DNA of 64,000 nt from Montifringilla adamsi (lineage: Eukaryota; Chordata; Aves; Passeriformes; Passeridae): NCBI GenBank assembly GCA_017590115.1, contig JAGGNK010007448.1:4628815-4692814 (forward strand), read 5' to 3'. The translations under genes were made by a program, and so were the position numbers. Below, in pieces: positions 1 to 12,498 of the stretch (positions within the stretch are counted from its first letter, which is position 1; each line of letters starts with the position of its first letter). The notes beneath the pieces were generated by a model. It did not search any database. It had not been told where the DNA came from and was given only the letters and a program-made list of their open reading frames with translations.

Positions 1-52
1 GCAGCTGTTCCCCCAGCACTGCCAGGTCCCCCACAAGCCCATGTCCCCACAA

Positions 53-459
53 TGCCTTGTGCAGGCTGCCCCAGAACAGAGACTGGACAGAGTTAAAGAA
101 TAAAGCTGGGATTTATTAAAAGGATCTCCTCCATGGATCCACCTTGGGCAGCACAAGAGCCCAGCCAGGGCTGCACCCAAGATGAACCAAAATGGTCCCA
201 AAATGCACGAGCGCTCACGGGGTCTCTCCCTGGGATCAGCTCTGCTCCATTTGCAGGTTGCAGTTCATTGTCCAATTCCAGCTTTAGCCCATGCAGTCCC
301 ATCCTGCTTGTTTTTCTCTCTCCAGCCCACGCTGTTTCTGCTCTTGGGCTGAGATTTGGATCATTTGTCCTTGGTGCCCAGCTAGAGCAGGAATTGTTTT
401 GTCTCCCTGCTCTGTGCAGAGAGCTCACCATCCCCTCATATGAAGCTCAGAACTACACA
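53..459 (-). mobile_element. Endogenous retrovirus LTR, reverse orientation
   Basis: Read on the reverse strand, this block has the layout of an LTR. It starts TGTGTAG at about 459, and a long GC-rich U3-like part follows. A polyadenylation signal AATAAA lies at 117-112. A short U5-like part ends in CA near 53. The region around the polyadenylation signal resembles an LTR family I remember as common in songbirds, but I cannot name it with certainty. No primer-binding site or retroviral coding sequence is visible beside it, so it is either a solo LTR or part of an element that continues outside the window. The end near 53 is inferred. The 115-codon forward frame (133-480) and the 112-codon reverse frame (431-93) are chance frames within or overlapping the LTR. 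Confidence 0.6.
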
Positions 460-521
460 TTAAAGCAGCGCAGAATCTGAAAAATAGAAAAGCTAAACCT
501 GAGGCATCACCCAAGCACCAC

Positions 522-592
522 ATGCACATGTTTTGTGAACACTTCAGGGATGGTGATTGCACCACTTCCCTGGGCAGCCTGCTACAAATGAA
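522..592 (-). mobile_element. CR1 LINE fragment (short, reverse)
   Basis: About 70 bases match the reverse-strand CR1 3' region, including the recognisable run from 'gtgaacacttcagggatgg' through 'ttccctgggcagcc'. Neither the 3' tail nor an upstream part is present, so this is a small internal remnant. Confidence 0.7.
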
Positions 593-3500
593 CCACAGAA
601 CCTCTACACCCACGTCCCAGGCTTGCTCCATTCTCCCTGGATGCCTCATAGTGCCCAGAAAAGGCCAAGCTTTGTGGTGCTGCAGGCTGAGGAAATCAGA
701 GCCAGGCTGCCAGCTCAGCTTCCTTAGCCTCTAACATATGCAGGTAGCAGCACTGGTCCCTGTGATGTCACCCCAGGATTAGCATGCTGATTAACAGCTG
801 GTTTCTTGCCATTCTAATAGGCTCTAAATACCTCTCCTAGGAGCTCCTAGCAGGAATTGGATTTTGGAAGGGGTGGGGGGGATATTTTGTATTCACAGGG
901 TCTTTTTCATACCCATAGGGCATTCAGTAATTCTCAGTAATTGTCCTACACTTTATACTTAAAGCTCATTGTTTTCAAAAAGCATTTCATTGGCAGGGGC
1001 TGATGCAGTCTCTGTCCCCCATTCCTGGCTCCCCCTTTTCCCTCTTGAATTATTGATCTTTCAGCAGAACAGGATTTGTCTTCATTATACGTGAGCTGCA
1101 ATCACCACAGATATTAGTGTAAGCTCATGGTGGCAGATTGATTAGTTCCTTGCATATGGAAGCAGGGGGTCCCTCCCACTTTATCAGGGATCCCTAGAGC
1201 CAGCTGTTCTTTACAGGACAAAAAAATGGAAATTAGATTTCAGTTAAATACATCAGAAATTAGATTAGATGTTATTATTTGAAAATGTCAAGCTTGGGGA
1301 AAGAGTGTTCCTCAAAGGACTAAAAAAAAAAAAAAGAAAAGCTATTTTATGGAAATACTGGTGGCATCACTCTTTGCTTCGGTGATTTCCAAGTGGGGAA
1401 AACTTGAGTTTCCCTTCCTACCTCTCATGACCAAGAAAACTAAGAGCAATCCTCCTCAGCAGAGTGCAAAACTAAACAGTGATAAGAATAAAAACTCACT
1501 CACCCTTAGGAACCAGAGCTGCAAAAAGCAAGTCTGCATTCAGCCCTGGAGCATCATTCCTGCTGGTCTTTGTTGCAAGCAGGAAGTTCAAGAGCTAAAG
1601 ACAGCCAGGGAGAGATGTTTTTCCATCAGAACCCACTGGAGCTGGTGTGCAAGGAAACAACAGGCATCAGCCAGGCTTTGCTGAGTAACTTCTCCTGCAG
1701 TCACAGGCATCTGGGACCAAAGGGGATGAGAAATGTGCACCAGGGCCACAAAACCCTCACAGTCTGGGCCACCAGGAGCACTGGCTGTGGTGGTGGCAAT
1801 GGCCAGGCAGCAGCACTACACAGGTGCCAGGTAAAACACACCAGGCTTACACAAGTCATGGACATCCCACACCTGGGGATCCCACAGCATCCCATTAGTC
1901 CCTCTTCACCCCAGTCTTCTTGGTGATGGGGGTCCAGAGTTGTCCTTCTGGAGGTGCCACCTTTATACAGTCCACATTTTGGGTGGCTGCAGATGTTCCC
2001 ACAACTTGGGCTGCCACGGATGCAAGCAGTGGTTGCCTTTCCTTCCCCACAGTGTGCACAGCAGGAATTCTTGTTTGGCATACTAACCAAACCTTCACCT
2101 CCTTTAGGCCTGGAATTAGCACCTTCCTGCTTCAAATTCCTCTCCTCCTATCTCAAGTTCCTGCTGTGGTGGCTCATCTTATAGTTCCTCCTGTGACCTT
2201 GACAAGGCTTCAGACAGGCACCTGCATTCTTTCAGCCCTTACAAAGTCCCAGCCTCTTGCCTTGGGCTCCCTACCCTACAGCTCATCTTGGAGCTGGCAC
2301 TGCAGCCACCTGCACTGAAAGGATTCCTCAACAGCTGGAAGTTCCCAAAGACAAACCTGACCTGGGATTCACAAAGAAACAGGTTGGCCCCCACCTACAG
2401 CAACCAAGTGCAGGGAGAGCTCAGCACTGTCCCATCACCTGTGGAGCAGCTGCTGCAGAGTGTGACTGAGCTGCACAGTCATCACAGGGCTTTTTTTTCA
2501 TGTGTCTTACATGAAGAATGACAAGAAACAGTCTTTTCCCTAAGGAGAAGTCTGAGAGTTTTGACATTGTGGCCTATTGGTAAAAAAAACATACAGATTT
2601 TTGTTCTATACTTAGATAGTCCACAGAGCCAACCCAAGCAAGCCCACTCAACATCTTGTATCCTGATTGACAGTTTGCTTTCTGCTTGGAAAGCTGTAAT
2701 CAAGGCTTCCTGTTAATTCCAAACACTGCTGCAAACGTCATTTTCTCTACCCACCCCTCTGACCCCTTCACACTTTCCTCTGTCACCTTCCCTCAGCTAC
2801 TTCCTATCCATCACCCCTAAAACAACTTGTTTCCTCTCAAACCCTTTGTGGACTGTCAGACTAAACTGAGATGAGATAAGATAAGGTTTAATCACACTGG
2901 TTATTTTAGATGGATCCAATTCCAGCTAATCAGAGTCAGTTATTACAGAAAGCTACAGGTTTATTTAAGTAGAAATTAAGCTACACAGCTAATGTTTCTA
3001 TTATGAGGACTCTTGCAAACAACTTGGTAATAGGCTGTTAGCACTTTTATATTCATAGCCTCTTTGGCCTGGAAGAACAAGATGATTAACATATGTAAAA
3101 GCTCCAAATGATCAACATCCTTGATGCTGATTCAAAGAACCTCCGAAGAGCCATTCCTCAGATATGTCCTTTTTTAACCCAAACCATTTAATTTACATAT
3201 TCATTTACATATGTCCCACAACACTTTAAAAGTTTCTCGTTGGATTGGTTCAATAGCAATTAATTTATATTTATCTCACTTCCACATTTGTAACATCATT
3301 AGAGTCACAATGAGCTTAAAATACTGTAACAAAATCCTTGGTGTCAGAACAACCCCACCTCAGAAATGTCTTATTAAAATTCCTCATCACTGAGTCTCAA
3401 AACATCTTCTAATCATATTCCAGTGCAACAAATTAGCAAATCGCAAGGTTGTAGCTCACGTTATCCAATTAAATGAAAATGAAGGACTTTAGCTCTGCCA

Positions 3501-4052
3501 AAGACAAATTATTCCTACTGCTGCTTCCAGCCAACTTGGCCTCCAGTTTCTGGTCGTTCATACCACCTCAGTTATGGAGAGACATCCTACACCAGTGAAG
3601 ACACTTTGCGCCAAGGTCAGTGCCAAAGCGAGCTTCCCAAATTCCCCATTTTCCCATCTCCCTTTCCTCCGGAGCCCCCGGGGCACCCCAGGCTCACTGA
3701 GATCACTGCTGATGGAGCGACCACCCCAAGGAGGTGCTGGCCTGCCAGCAGAGCCCCATTGTGCTTCAAGGTTCATGATAACCCTTCACTTCTTCAAGCC
3801 TCCGTCCCTAAAATAGCTCTCCTGTTTTGTCAGCCTTTCCTATTTATATTACAAGCTCTCCAGAGACTCTTTATTTAGGAGGCAGCACAATGGAGCCCCA
3901 ATTCCCCCAGGAACACAGGTGACATTCCTTTCTTAATCACCGTGATCACTCACTGACCCTTTCATTCCACATCCTGATCCCACTGTCACACACAGACTTT
4001 ATTTTTGGAGACACTTCACACGCGTCAAAGGTGGTTAAATGGTTTTTATCTT
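593..4052. other. Unassigned unique DNA
   Basis: No gene or classifiable repeat was recognised. An A-run lies at about 1322-1335. The stretch 1560-2480 is richer in G+C and therefore poor in stop codons, and it carries several overlapping frames, including a 144-codon cysteine-rich frame on the reverse strand (2135-1701) that I do not recognise. A pyrimidine-rich patch lies at 2741-2830. The AT-rich block 2880-3400 contains a reverse-strand AATAAA near 2960-2966 and may be an old reverse-strand LTR or other repeat, but I cannot align it to anything. Confidence 0.5.
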
Positions 4053-4074
4053 TATCATCATCATCATCATCATC
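4053..4074. repeat. (ATC)n microsatellite
   Basis: Seven uninterrupted ATC units make a short trinucleotide microsatellite. It translates as poly-His or poly-Ile on one strand and poly-Met on the other, which explains the odd homopolymer frames here. They should not be read as protein. Confidence 0.95.
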
Positions 4075-7000
4075 CTGGCAGAGGGAAAGGTTGCTTCCAT
4101 ACAAGGACAAAGTCTGCCAGGAACAGAAAAGCTGCTCAGGAACCTTCTCACTTTTCCAGAGCTAACAGTGTCACTGACAAAGGCATTCACAGGTTCCCTC
4201 TGCACTGGGCTGGAATTAACCAAGGGGTGAGTCATTTTTCATTTGCAGAATTTTAATGACTGTCATCATCAACAGCATTTGCATTCATTATTCCTTCGTG
4301 ACATACCAAAGAGCTGGAGAAATTTTTGCTCTTGGAAAACCACATCACTGCAATACAAGCTGCGTCAAGGCCTTAATATTTATTTGAATTGTTCTTGGTA
4401 TGCTTTTTTTTCTTCTCAGAGAACCATGAAGCATATAATTACTGAAGTAAATATATAACCCCACATGCATGTCTCTGTAAAATAGTGTTAATATACCACA
4501 GAACCAATCATCTCTATAACATAAATACATTTCCATTGAAAGATCATATGATTTCATGGGTAGAGGTTTTTTTCCCTTTTCAGCTGAGTGGCTGTGGGGC
4601 TTGGAAATCTGCAGCAGAATGAAAATCCATAGCCAGGGTTTTCATAAGGAATACAGAATACAGATTATGTTTTTTTCATTGAAGATTTGAGGTGTTTCCA
4701 GGAAGAACCTACATTTTAAAGTTGTAGATACCTCAAACACCACTTCCAGCATGTCCCCAGGTACAAAGATGAGGTGGGAGCCACTTCTGCAAAGCCATAT
4801 CCTGGCAATGAGCTGAGCACCAGAGGAAATATTCCCAAGAGGTTTGCCCCACATTTTCCACAGCCCCAGCTGGGAGAGGCTGCCCAGCAGAGCCGTCCTG
4901 GCAGCCAGTTCTGCTCCTGGCTTCCCTGGGGAGAATGATGACAGATGAGTCAGCTCACACCAAGAAAGAGAACAGCTTTTCTGATTTAGATTTTCCATCA
5001 ATAAGAAGAGCTCAGAGAGCAATACCTTGTGCCAGTTGGGTCAACAACAGATTCCAGAGTGTTCTGGTTTTTCATTATTTGATAAAAGAGATAAACCTCA
5101 TCCAATACCTACCCAGCAGAGGGATAAACCCCTCTCCAAGGAAATTAAACACTCATGCTCTGACATCTATGAGGAGAGACACAGGTAGGACAGGGGACTG
5201 TCATTGTCACTCCTCAGACCTCAGCAGCCCTCAAGGCAAGGAGCACAAAACTGGGACCAGGATCTGCACTTGCCTCTGTACCTTGGAGGGAATCATGCTG
5301 GATTTATTTATTATTATTTATATTTTTCATTATTATTTATTTCTATATCTTATGGTGGGAAAGCCTATTTTTTCTATATAAGTCTATATTTACTGATAGG
5401 AAGCTTTTTTCCCTTTGGTTTCAATCCTGGCTGTAGCAGAGCTTTGCTTTCATGTTGGAATATGCCTGGCAGTGTAGATTTTCAGCATAATAAACCTGAG
5501 CTACAGAACTGACCTGTCACAGATCATTGCAAACCTGGCCCAGATTTTAAACCCATCACAAAACAGTGAAAGACTCCATATTTTATCTTTTATTCTTTTA
5601 AGCACAAATATAATTTATTTCATTCTTTGGTAGCCCAGTGAACACAAGCATCAGGAGCAGCAGAGGTTCCATGTAAAACAGCTGGGGCTCTGTACTCCCT
5701 AGGCCAGCACTGCCTGTGTTCTATATGGTATTTTGTATGGTTTTATATGGTATTTTCTGTGCCTTAAATTCTACGTTCTGTTGATTTTCCCCAACTAATT
5801 AGAGAGATATTTTATGGTACAAAAGAGACATTTTTTTCCCTTTCAGTCCCAGACCTGCAAACTCCCTGATTTCTCATCCTTATTTGATCAACAGGGAAAG
5901 TAAATACAAATTGATAATTTACAATTCTCCAGGTGAATCCTCCATCCCTGGGTGTCTCTAACTAAGCCAGTGTGTGTCAGGAATTCCTGATGCCATCTTT
6001 TGAAAGCACTTGCAGAGCAAAGCTTGTAGGAAACAATGCATTAAAAAGCCATATTTTATACTCTGCCTCCTCGTGCAGGACTCACACACACGTGGAGCAG
6101 CATTTAACAGTAGTTATCTCTACTCTATTGAAAAAGGAACTTTCCAATTTTCATTTATGTTAATACAAAACCTAATGTCCTGTGGAAGCTGATGTGAGTT
6201 GTGCATGCATGAATTATTATCGATTTCCTTGCAAAGACTTATCTCTGGACTACAAACAGTCTCAACATAAAAGTTAAGGTGAAATACTCTCTCCAATGTA
6301 TTACACAAAAGGAAACTATTTCCATTCTTCTGTGGGTAAACGGCAGGATATTGCTATGATACCCAGTTAATCCTTTTGGATGAGCATTAGATTTTTCTTG
6401 GCACAGCATCTTGTACTACTCTAAAAAAAAAAAGGGAAAAAATGCTGTTGCCAAGGCATTAAGCAAGAAAATGTTGAATGCTATTCTTGCAAAAGGAGGT
6501 TGAATAAACTATCAATGCACAGGATAAAGTGGAAAATGCATGAGTCAGGCTGAGCCACTCTAAATCTGCTCGGGAGAGTGGGGAGAGGCACACCCAGCAA
6601 GGCTCTGCCTGGGGCAGCAGAGAGCAGAGATGGAGGTGCTGTCCTGGGAGCTGCTCCCAGAGTGGCAGCTTTGTCTTCTGGTGGTGACTCAGAGTTTAAG
6701 CTTTGTCAGAAAATAATTATTCTGCCCACCTAGGGAAAACTTTGATCTTTACATGAATACCTCTAAACTGTACATTTTGCACATCATGTATACCAAACCA
6801 GAAAATAATAAATGATGCTACAGAACTCCCCAGGTATCTCTGTGTCTGTCTTCATCATGTTTCCATTCTCCCGTGTGGAGGGTGCTCCAAGGGTGGATCC
6901 CAGCACATCCCCAGTGCCCTGAGGTTTCATTTGTTGGTGTTTTCCATTACTCATCACAGGAGTTCCCAGCTGAAGCCTAAAGGGAGCTCTGTGTGCATGT

Positions 7001-7207
7001 GAGGAGCCCAGACCAAATCAGACACAGCCACAGGAAAAGGGAGAGCACATGGACCCAGGCTCATCCAGCAGTGCATTTCCATTTATGAACACAAAGTTTG
7101 TCCACTTTTGTCTCTCTGCAGCTCCAGACTGGGAAGTTACCTTCTCCTCCTTCAGCCCTGCTCCACCAGGGCAAGCTGCAACCAGGGAGAAGGGATTTTC
7201 CCTCAGT
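4075..7207. other. Unassigned unique DNA
   Basis: No gene or recognisable interspersed repeat was seen. An AT-rich low-complexity patch made of TTATT and TATTT units lies at about 5300-5345. A short imperfect repeat of 'tatatggtatttt' occurs near 5722-5756. An A-run is at 6423-6433. The open frames are all short and carry no recognisable motif. Confidence 0.5.
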
Positions 7208-7606
7208 GTGTGAGAGTTGAGACTGCTCAGCCTGGAAAAGAGAAAGCTCCAGGGAGACCTTCCAGCACCTTCCAGTGCCTGCAGGTGGCTGTAAGAAGAT
7301 GGGAACCCACTTTTTAGCAAAGGCTGCTGTGATAGTCCAAGGGGTAATGATTTAAAACTAAAAGAGAGTCTATTTAGATTAGACATAAGGAAGAAATTCT
7401 TCCCCTGAGGGTGGGGAGGCACAGAGTGCCCAGAGCAGCTGTGGCTGCCCCTGGATCCCTGGCAGTGCCCAAGGCCAGGCTGGGCAGGGCTGGGAGCAGC
7501 CTGGGACAGTGGAAGGTGTCCTGCCCATGGCAGGGCTGGGATGGGATGAATTTTAAGATCCCTTCCGACCCAAACCTCTTTCTGATGTCATGATTCTTTG
7601 AATACT
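7208..7606 (+). mobile_element. CR1 LINE, 5'-truncated, forward
   Basis: This is a near-continuous match to the 3' end of avian CR1. It contains the conserved 'gactgctcagcctggaaaag' block, then 'attagacataaggaagaaat', then 'cagagcagctgtggctgccc', then 'gatcccttccgaccc'. It ends in degenerate ATGATTCT units. CR1 is the main non-LTR retrotransposon of birds, and most copies are cut off at the 5' end, as here. Only the 3' end of the second reading frame and the 3' UTR are represented, so no intact protein is encoded. The 5' boundary is approximate and may extend some tens of bases upstream. Confidence 0.93.
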
Positions 7607-8730
7607 GAGAGAGGACTTAAATTTCCACTGGTCTTACCCTGACTGGAAAAATCTGATTTTAAAGCAGCTGGCCGGGAAGGTGCAGGGACACCAGCCATGC
7701 CGGAGATGGCAGGGAGGAACATGTAGTTTCTGATTTTATGTTCAAACCAAACCTGCTGATTTACTGAAATTACCACCCATTTGCAGTGCTGTAAATGAAA
7801 TCCAAAGCAGAGCTGGAGTTAATACATGGGCTGTTCTGATACTGCAAAGCTGTCATTGTTTTTACCTCCTCTATCACAAAGGCACGTAACTGCACAGGAT
7901 CCCCAAATACCCTGTCTTCTGTTCAGTACAAGGAAAATGAATTCACCCTGATCACTCCAGCAAACACTACACCTACTAAGGCACATATTTAATCAAATAA
8001 TTAGGAGAGGTGCAGGGGAAATGTGTGCTGAAAAGATAATGTTGCACTTTAAAGGATTCATTATTGGTTATTACATTTTACATAGAATGTCATTTTCTTT
8101 ACGAGTTAAAGAAAAGGTGAAGGTAGAAAAACAACATCTTACATCCTACTGACTAAATGCTTCAGCTCCATCTAAATTACAGACTGTTGAGGACATGCCT
8201 GAGAGTGGAGGTGCCACCTTTCAAAGGAGCACTGCCATTATGTAGCTAACATTTCACTATCTGATTTTTCCCTTTTCAGAGTTATTCTCTACATTCGAGC
8301 AGTTGGGCACAGACATACCTGGGCTTTGTGACATTTAGGCCCTGTAAGTCCCAGAGCCAGCCTGCAGAGCGTGTGGAGCCCACAGGAGGGTGAGATCAGA
8401 GCCTGGGACACAGGAGAGCATCACCATCCATGGGAGCACGCTGGGGAACTCGAGTGCCTGGCAAGGACCAGGGAAAGGGACCAAGGCAAAGTGCAGGCAC
8501 ACGAAGCACAGCAGAAGGGAGGGAGATGCAGAAGACATTGTTAAATGCTGACCCCCAGCCTCATGTTGACAGCCAGCAGTAGCTTTGATTTAACGTGATG
8601 TAACTTAAAGAACAATCCAACCTGCAAAACAGCTGAAAATCTTTCCCCAAGTTCCACAAACTGCAGTTCTCACTGTCAGCTCAGGAATATTTTAAAGTGA
8701 GGAGACCAACAAATAGTTAAAAAAACACCT
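7607..8730. other. Unassigned unique DNA
   Basis: Nothing was recognised in this stretch. Frames here are short (at most 67 codons) and show no motif. Confidence 0.5.
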
Positions 8731-8920
8731 ATAGAAAAGTGTCTGCTGCTAGTTCTGCTGTTAGTATTGAGATTTCCTGTCAGCCTTTACAGAAATTCTT
8801 CGGGAGTCTGACAGGATTAAGAGGATTAATACATTAAAGCATTATTACAGCTTTCACAGGGGATTTTCAAAGACTTTACACAGTGATCTATTTGTCCTGT
8901 TACATAGAACGAGCATTAAT
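8731..8920 (+). repeat. Diverged local duplication, copy A
   Basis: This block of about 190 bases aligns to 11591-11793 on the same strand. The best part runs from 'tgacaggatta' through 'cctgttacata' and is roughly 87% identical by hand count, with small indels elsewhere. I do not recognise it as a known transposon. It could be an old interspersed repeat or a local duplication. Confidence 0.85.
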
Positions 8921-9325
8921 AGGCTGATTGAGAAGAATCACTGCAATCAATAACCTTAATTTTCGTAAACATCTTTTGCCATCAGGAGCAGGAGCTGAGG
9001 TCACCAGCCCTCCCACAGCGTGCACTTCCATGGAGCTGCATGAACCCATTTTGGTGCATGCCAAAGGTTGGTCTGGGTGGTACAACCTGCTCCTGGCAGG
9101 GAGAGATTTGTTAACACTGAATCATGGAGCGCAGTTTCCCAGTCCCTGTGGAGTCCTGGCTGAGTCATTGCAAGGATTGCAACGCTCAGAGCCCCATCCT
9201 GCCACGGGTCTGCCAAATGGCTCCCTTAGAGAAGGGAGTTTTTGCCTTAATTAAAAGTTTGTGGGTAGGTGTGTGGCTGTCCCTTGCTGGAGACGATCTC
9301 AGTGTTGGCACATCATGAAATTAAA
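8921..9325. other. Unassigned DNA between two repeats
   Basis: Nothing was recognised. A 108-codon forward frame (8928-9254) is open but has no recognisable features, and it is overlapped by reverse frames. Confidence 0.5.
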
Positions 9326-9546
9326 TTGTCCAAAGCCACTCACTTCTTCTTTATTCACAGTAATAACACACTTGTTTTATAGCCCACCTGGAACCATCGG
9401 GTTGCTTAGTGGCCCATTTTCCATCAAACCCATGCACTCCTTGAGTTTCCTAGTGGCCAGATTCCTCATGGAGCATCCAGCAGGACACTTGGGGAGGACA
9501 CAGTTTGGGCATTGTCCTTGTGGTACATTCTTGCTGTGACAAATAA
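9326..9546 (-). repeat. 221 bp LTR-like repeat, copy A
   Basis: This block is nearly identical to 15688-15908 on the same strand, with about nine differences in 221 bases by hand count. Read on the reverse strand it begins TGTCACAGC and ends TTTGGACA. It carries TATAAAA at 9381-9375 and AATAAAG at 9355-9349, the compact arrangement of promoter and polyadenylation signal seen in small LTRs. I infer a short LTR or LTR fragment, but I found no clean target-site duplication. The reverse frame through it is cysteine-rich, open in both copies, and not recognised. Confidence 0.85.
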
Positions 9547-10782
9547 TAAAATATAAAGATATCAAGATGTCCTCTCTGCTGCACTGCCCAACACCAGCCT
9601 GGCTGGGCTGACCCTAATCCTGACCCTAATGCCTCCATCCTACAGCCACTCAACTCCTAATTTATTTCAGCATCATGGAGCAGCACTTTTCCGTGTTGAT
9701 TTTCCTTGTTGATCTCACAGGGACAGGGTCTGCACCCCCCCAGCATGACACTCACCCTCCTTTGCATTTCCCTGGGAACAGTTTCACACCACCCCTCAGC
9801 AAAAACTTCAGTGTTTTGTTGAGAAACTTTCCCTTCAGAAGTTTTCACAGGATAAAGGGCATAACCTCTCCCCTCCATGTCTGCTACATGTGAGTCTTCA
9901 CAACATTTAGGCATAGAGAGGCAGATCCTCATCTGCTGCAAATCAGCATGAATAGTCCAGGTGAGGGTCAGGGCAGCATTTTCCAAAAGTGCTTCCTGAA
10001 ATAGAGAGCTCCTCTTATCCCATGGGCTCTGCTACACAGAAGGACTGGATTCCAAAGCCTTTCTTTTGCCTTGTGCTTTTGGGAAAATACACAAGTCACA
10101 GTCTTTGCTTGTGGGTGCCCTGGATTTTCCAGCAGTATTTTACTTAACTAGCCCCAAGTAGACTCACATCTACCTAATTCACAGACCTCAAGGGATCCAT
10201 GTACCTCTAAATTAGGAAAAGAAGCATTAGCCTTGGCTTTCAGATCAAGACCTAAAATGCAGAAAAATTAAAATTGAGATTTTTTTTTTCTGAGCTAGCC
10301 CAGATATCCCATTCTCAGTGAGATATGATAAGGTATTTTATGTATAATTTCCCCAGACTCTTCTGAAAATCCAGGCACTCTGAAATCTCTCAAAGACTGT
10401 GCAGGGGTCACTCACCTCACACCCATTATCTTCTCCAAGTGGCTGCTTAGCCATTGAGTCTAGTCTCAATTAAGAGCTATTAATGAGCTACTTGTAGCAG
10501 TGAGATGTATATTATTGTATAAATGTGATTGGCAATTTTGGGATACTGTGAAATGCAAGGCTGGCTCTGTGAGGAAGGCTTCACACTGAGATTTCAGCAC
10601 TGCCATGCCAGGCAGAAAAGAGTTTGTTATCCTACAACAGGTTAACATATTCGGGAGTTACCAAAGCTTTGAGGCAGCAGTAACCTGGTGGGTGGAGGGT
10701 TAAAACTAATTTGAATTTATGTTGGGTATCAAAGATATCCATGCAGGGAGATTCTGCAGCTGGAACAGAGTATCAGGTAAGA
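9547..10782. other. Unassigned unique DNA
   Basis: No gene or repeat was recognised. Two copies of 'ACCCTAAT' near 9611-9630 are isolated and are not a telomere array. A 109-codon reverse frame (9986-9657) has no recognisable domain. Confidence 0.5.
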
Positions 10783-10817
10783 TTTAAAAAAAAAAAAAAG
10801 AAAAAAGGAAAAAAAAA
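10783..10817. repeat. A-rich low-complexity tract
   Basis: An A-run interrupted by single G residues. No retrocopy is recognisable on its 5' side. Confidence 0.85.
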
Positions 10818-11404
10818 TCCTAATAATTTGTATATCCAAATCAGCATCTTCTCCCCTGACAGTTTTCTAAGAACATGAGCTTTGCCTAAGAGCAGGAGGC
10901 ACAGGCACATGATTAAGCAGGTATTGCAAATGGCTTGCCAGGCAGATAATGGAGAATCAGGGAAGCCTCTTGGATCTGACCTAAGCATAGGTAAATAGAA
11001 GCACAGTTTTCTTTTATTTTTCTCCACGATACTGCCACTGTGCTGCCTCTACCTTTGATTTTACAAAATATCTTTCCTTTTATTTTTGCTTTTATTTTTA
11101 CTTCTTGATTGGATATTTGGCCCATCTCCCAGGGGCTTCAGCTTCAGCTCTCCAGAACATCTGGACTGCAGAGGTGGCAGGTTGTGCCTGTGCTAAGAGA
11201 GAGAGGCACTGGCTGGGACTGCTCCTTGCCTGGAGGAGTTCAGGAACACCTCAAGATCCCCTCTGGATCACCCCTGGCCACAGCCCCTCTGCCTTTAGAT
11301 TTGTGACTCAGGAGAAATTGCTGTATTTTACTGGATTCCACAGGAACGGCAGCATGGACAAGTCAGGGAACCTTTTCCAGGGCCAAGGTCAAGAGAGTCT
11401 TTCC
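10818..11404. other. Unassigned DNA
   Basis: Nothing is recognised with confidence. The part from about 11120 onwards could be a diverged upstream portion of the CR1 fragment that follows, but I cannot align it. Confidence 0.4.
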
Positions 11405-11556
11405 AAAGTTTTCCTTCTCCCTTATGGAGCCTGCTTCTCTGAGCTATTCAAAACCTGCCTGGATGTGATCCTGTCCTAGGTGAGCCTGCTGTGGCAGGGG
11501 CTGGGCTAGATGAATTTCAGGGATCCCTCCCAACCCCACCCTTCAGCCACTGAGTA
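11405..11556 (+). mobile_element. CR1 LINE 3' fragment, forward (second subfamily)
   Basis: The stretch includes 'gagctattcaaaacctgcct', 'ggatgtgatcctgt', 'gggctagatgaatttcag' and 'ccctcccaacccc'. These are the signature of the CR1 3' end in a different subfamily from the one at 7208. The terminal 8-base repeats are eroded. No coding capacity remains. Confidence 0.85.
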
Positions 11557-11590
11557 CTGTGACTTGCAGCCCCTGACGTGGATAAATTGT

Positions 11591-11793
11591 TAGAAAAGCA
11601 GCTCTAGCAAGTGGTTGCTGCTCTTCCTCTCAGTACTGAGATCTCCTATCAGCCCCTCCATGGAAACACTTGTGGAGTTTGACAGGATTAGAAGGATTAA
11701 TGTATTAATGCATTATTAGAGCTTTTACAGGAGATTTTCAAAGACTTTAAGAGTGAGATCCATTTGTCCTGTTACATAAAACACACAGTAATT
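11591..11793 (+). repeat. Diverged local duplication, copy B
   Basis: This is the partner of 8731-8920, about 2.86 kb downstream on the same strand. Similarity fades about 30 bases after the CR1 fragment on the left and near 11793 on the right, so the shared unit is about 190-200 bases. Its sequence does not match the LTRs or CR1 copies in the window. Confidence 0.85.
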
Positions 11794-12498
11794 GTCTTAA
11801 TTGCTTCATTGTGAGTAGGTATTGCTGCTTAAATACTTCTACATGTCTAATTGTGTCAGTTTTTCCAGGATCTTCCAGCAGTACAAAACAACCAGGTGAG
11901 CCCAGCATCAGACTGCTCTCCAAAGATTCCTCTCAATTCAGCCAGAATTCTCTGTTGTCTCCCTAAACCAGACAGAGGTAACCAATCTGATGTGTAATCC
12001 TGAAAAACCCAGTCCAAGCATGCAAAGCAAATGCCATGCACAGGTGGTTGTGAGCACAGACTTGCTTTCTTTCACCACAAAGTAAAAATAAGTGCAAATT
12101 TCAAGGGAGCAAATTAGTACAGAAGTAAAAAACTCACTGCTGGAAGAGCAAGATGTCTTTTTCCTCCTGTGTGATTTAAGAGGGGAACCAATCATTAAAT
12201 ACACCCCAAAGGTCTGGCTGAAGCAGAATCAGCAAAGAAACACGAGGAGATGTGAGCTGTGCTGCTCAGGCATGGCCAGGGGCCTTCTGACCATGCTCAC
12301 ACTTGTCAGAGCTGAGAATCCTCCACTGCAGGTACAACCACCCATTATTCTGTTCTTAACTTTGCATTGTTGGCAGAATCTGTTCTTTCTGGAAGACACA
12401 AGATCTATGCCCTGCAAAGAAATGTGGAAGAGTGACATCAGGGACACAGCTGGGCAGGGTCCCTTGGAGTGAGTGACCCTTGGGAGAAAATTACAAAT
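11794..12498. other. Unassigned unique DNA
   Basis: Nothing was recognised. A 126-codon forward frame (12092-12472) shows no motif. Confidence 0.5.

Noticed and set aside
133..480. 115-codon forward frame near the window start as a gene
   Set aside because: It mostly lies antisense to a reverse-strand LTR and is an accident of that sequence.
9611..9630. Interstitial telomere repeat (ACCCTAAT twice)
   Set aside because: Only two imperfect units separated by other bases. No (TTAGGG)n array.
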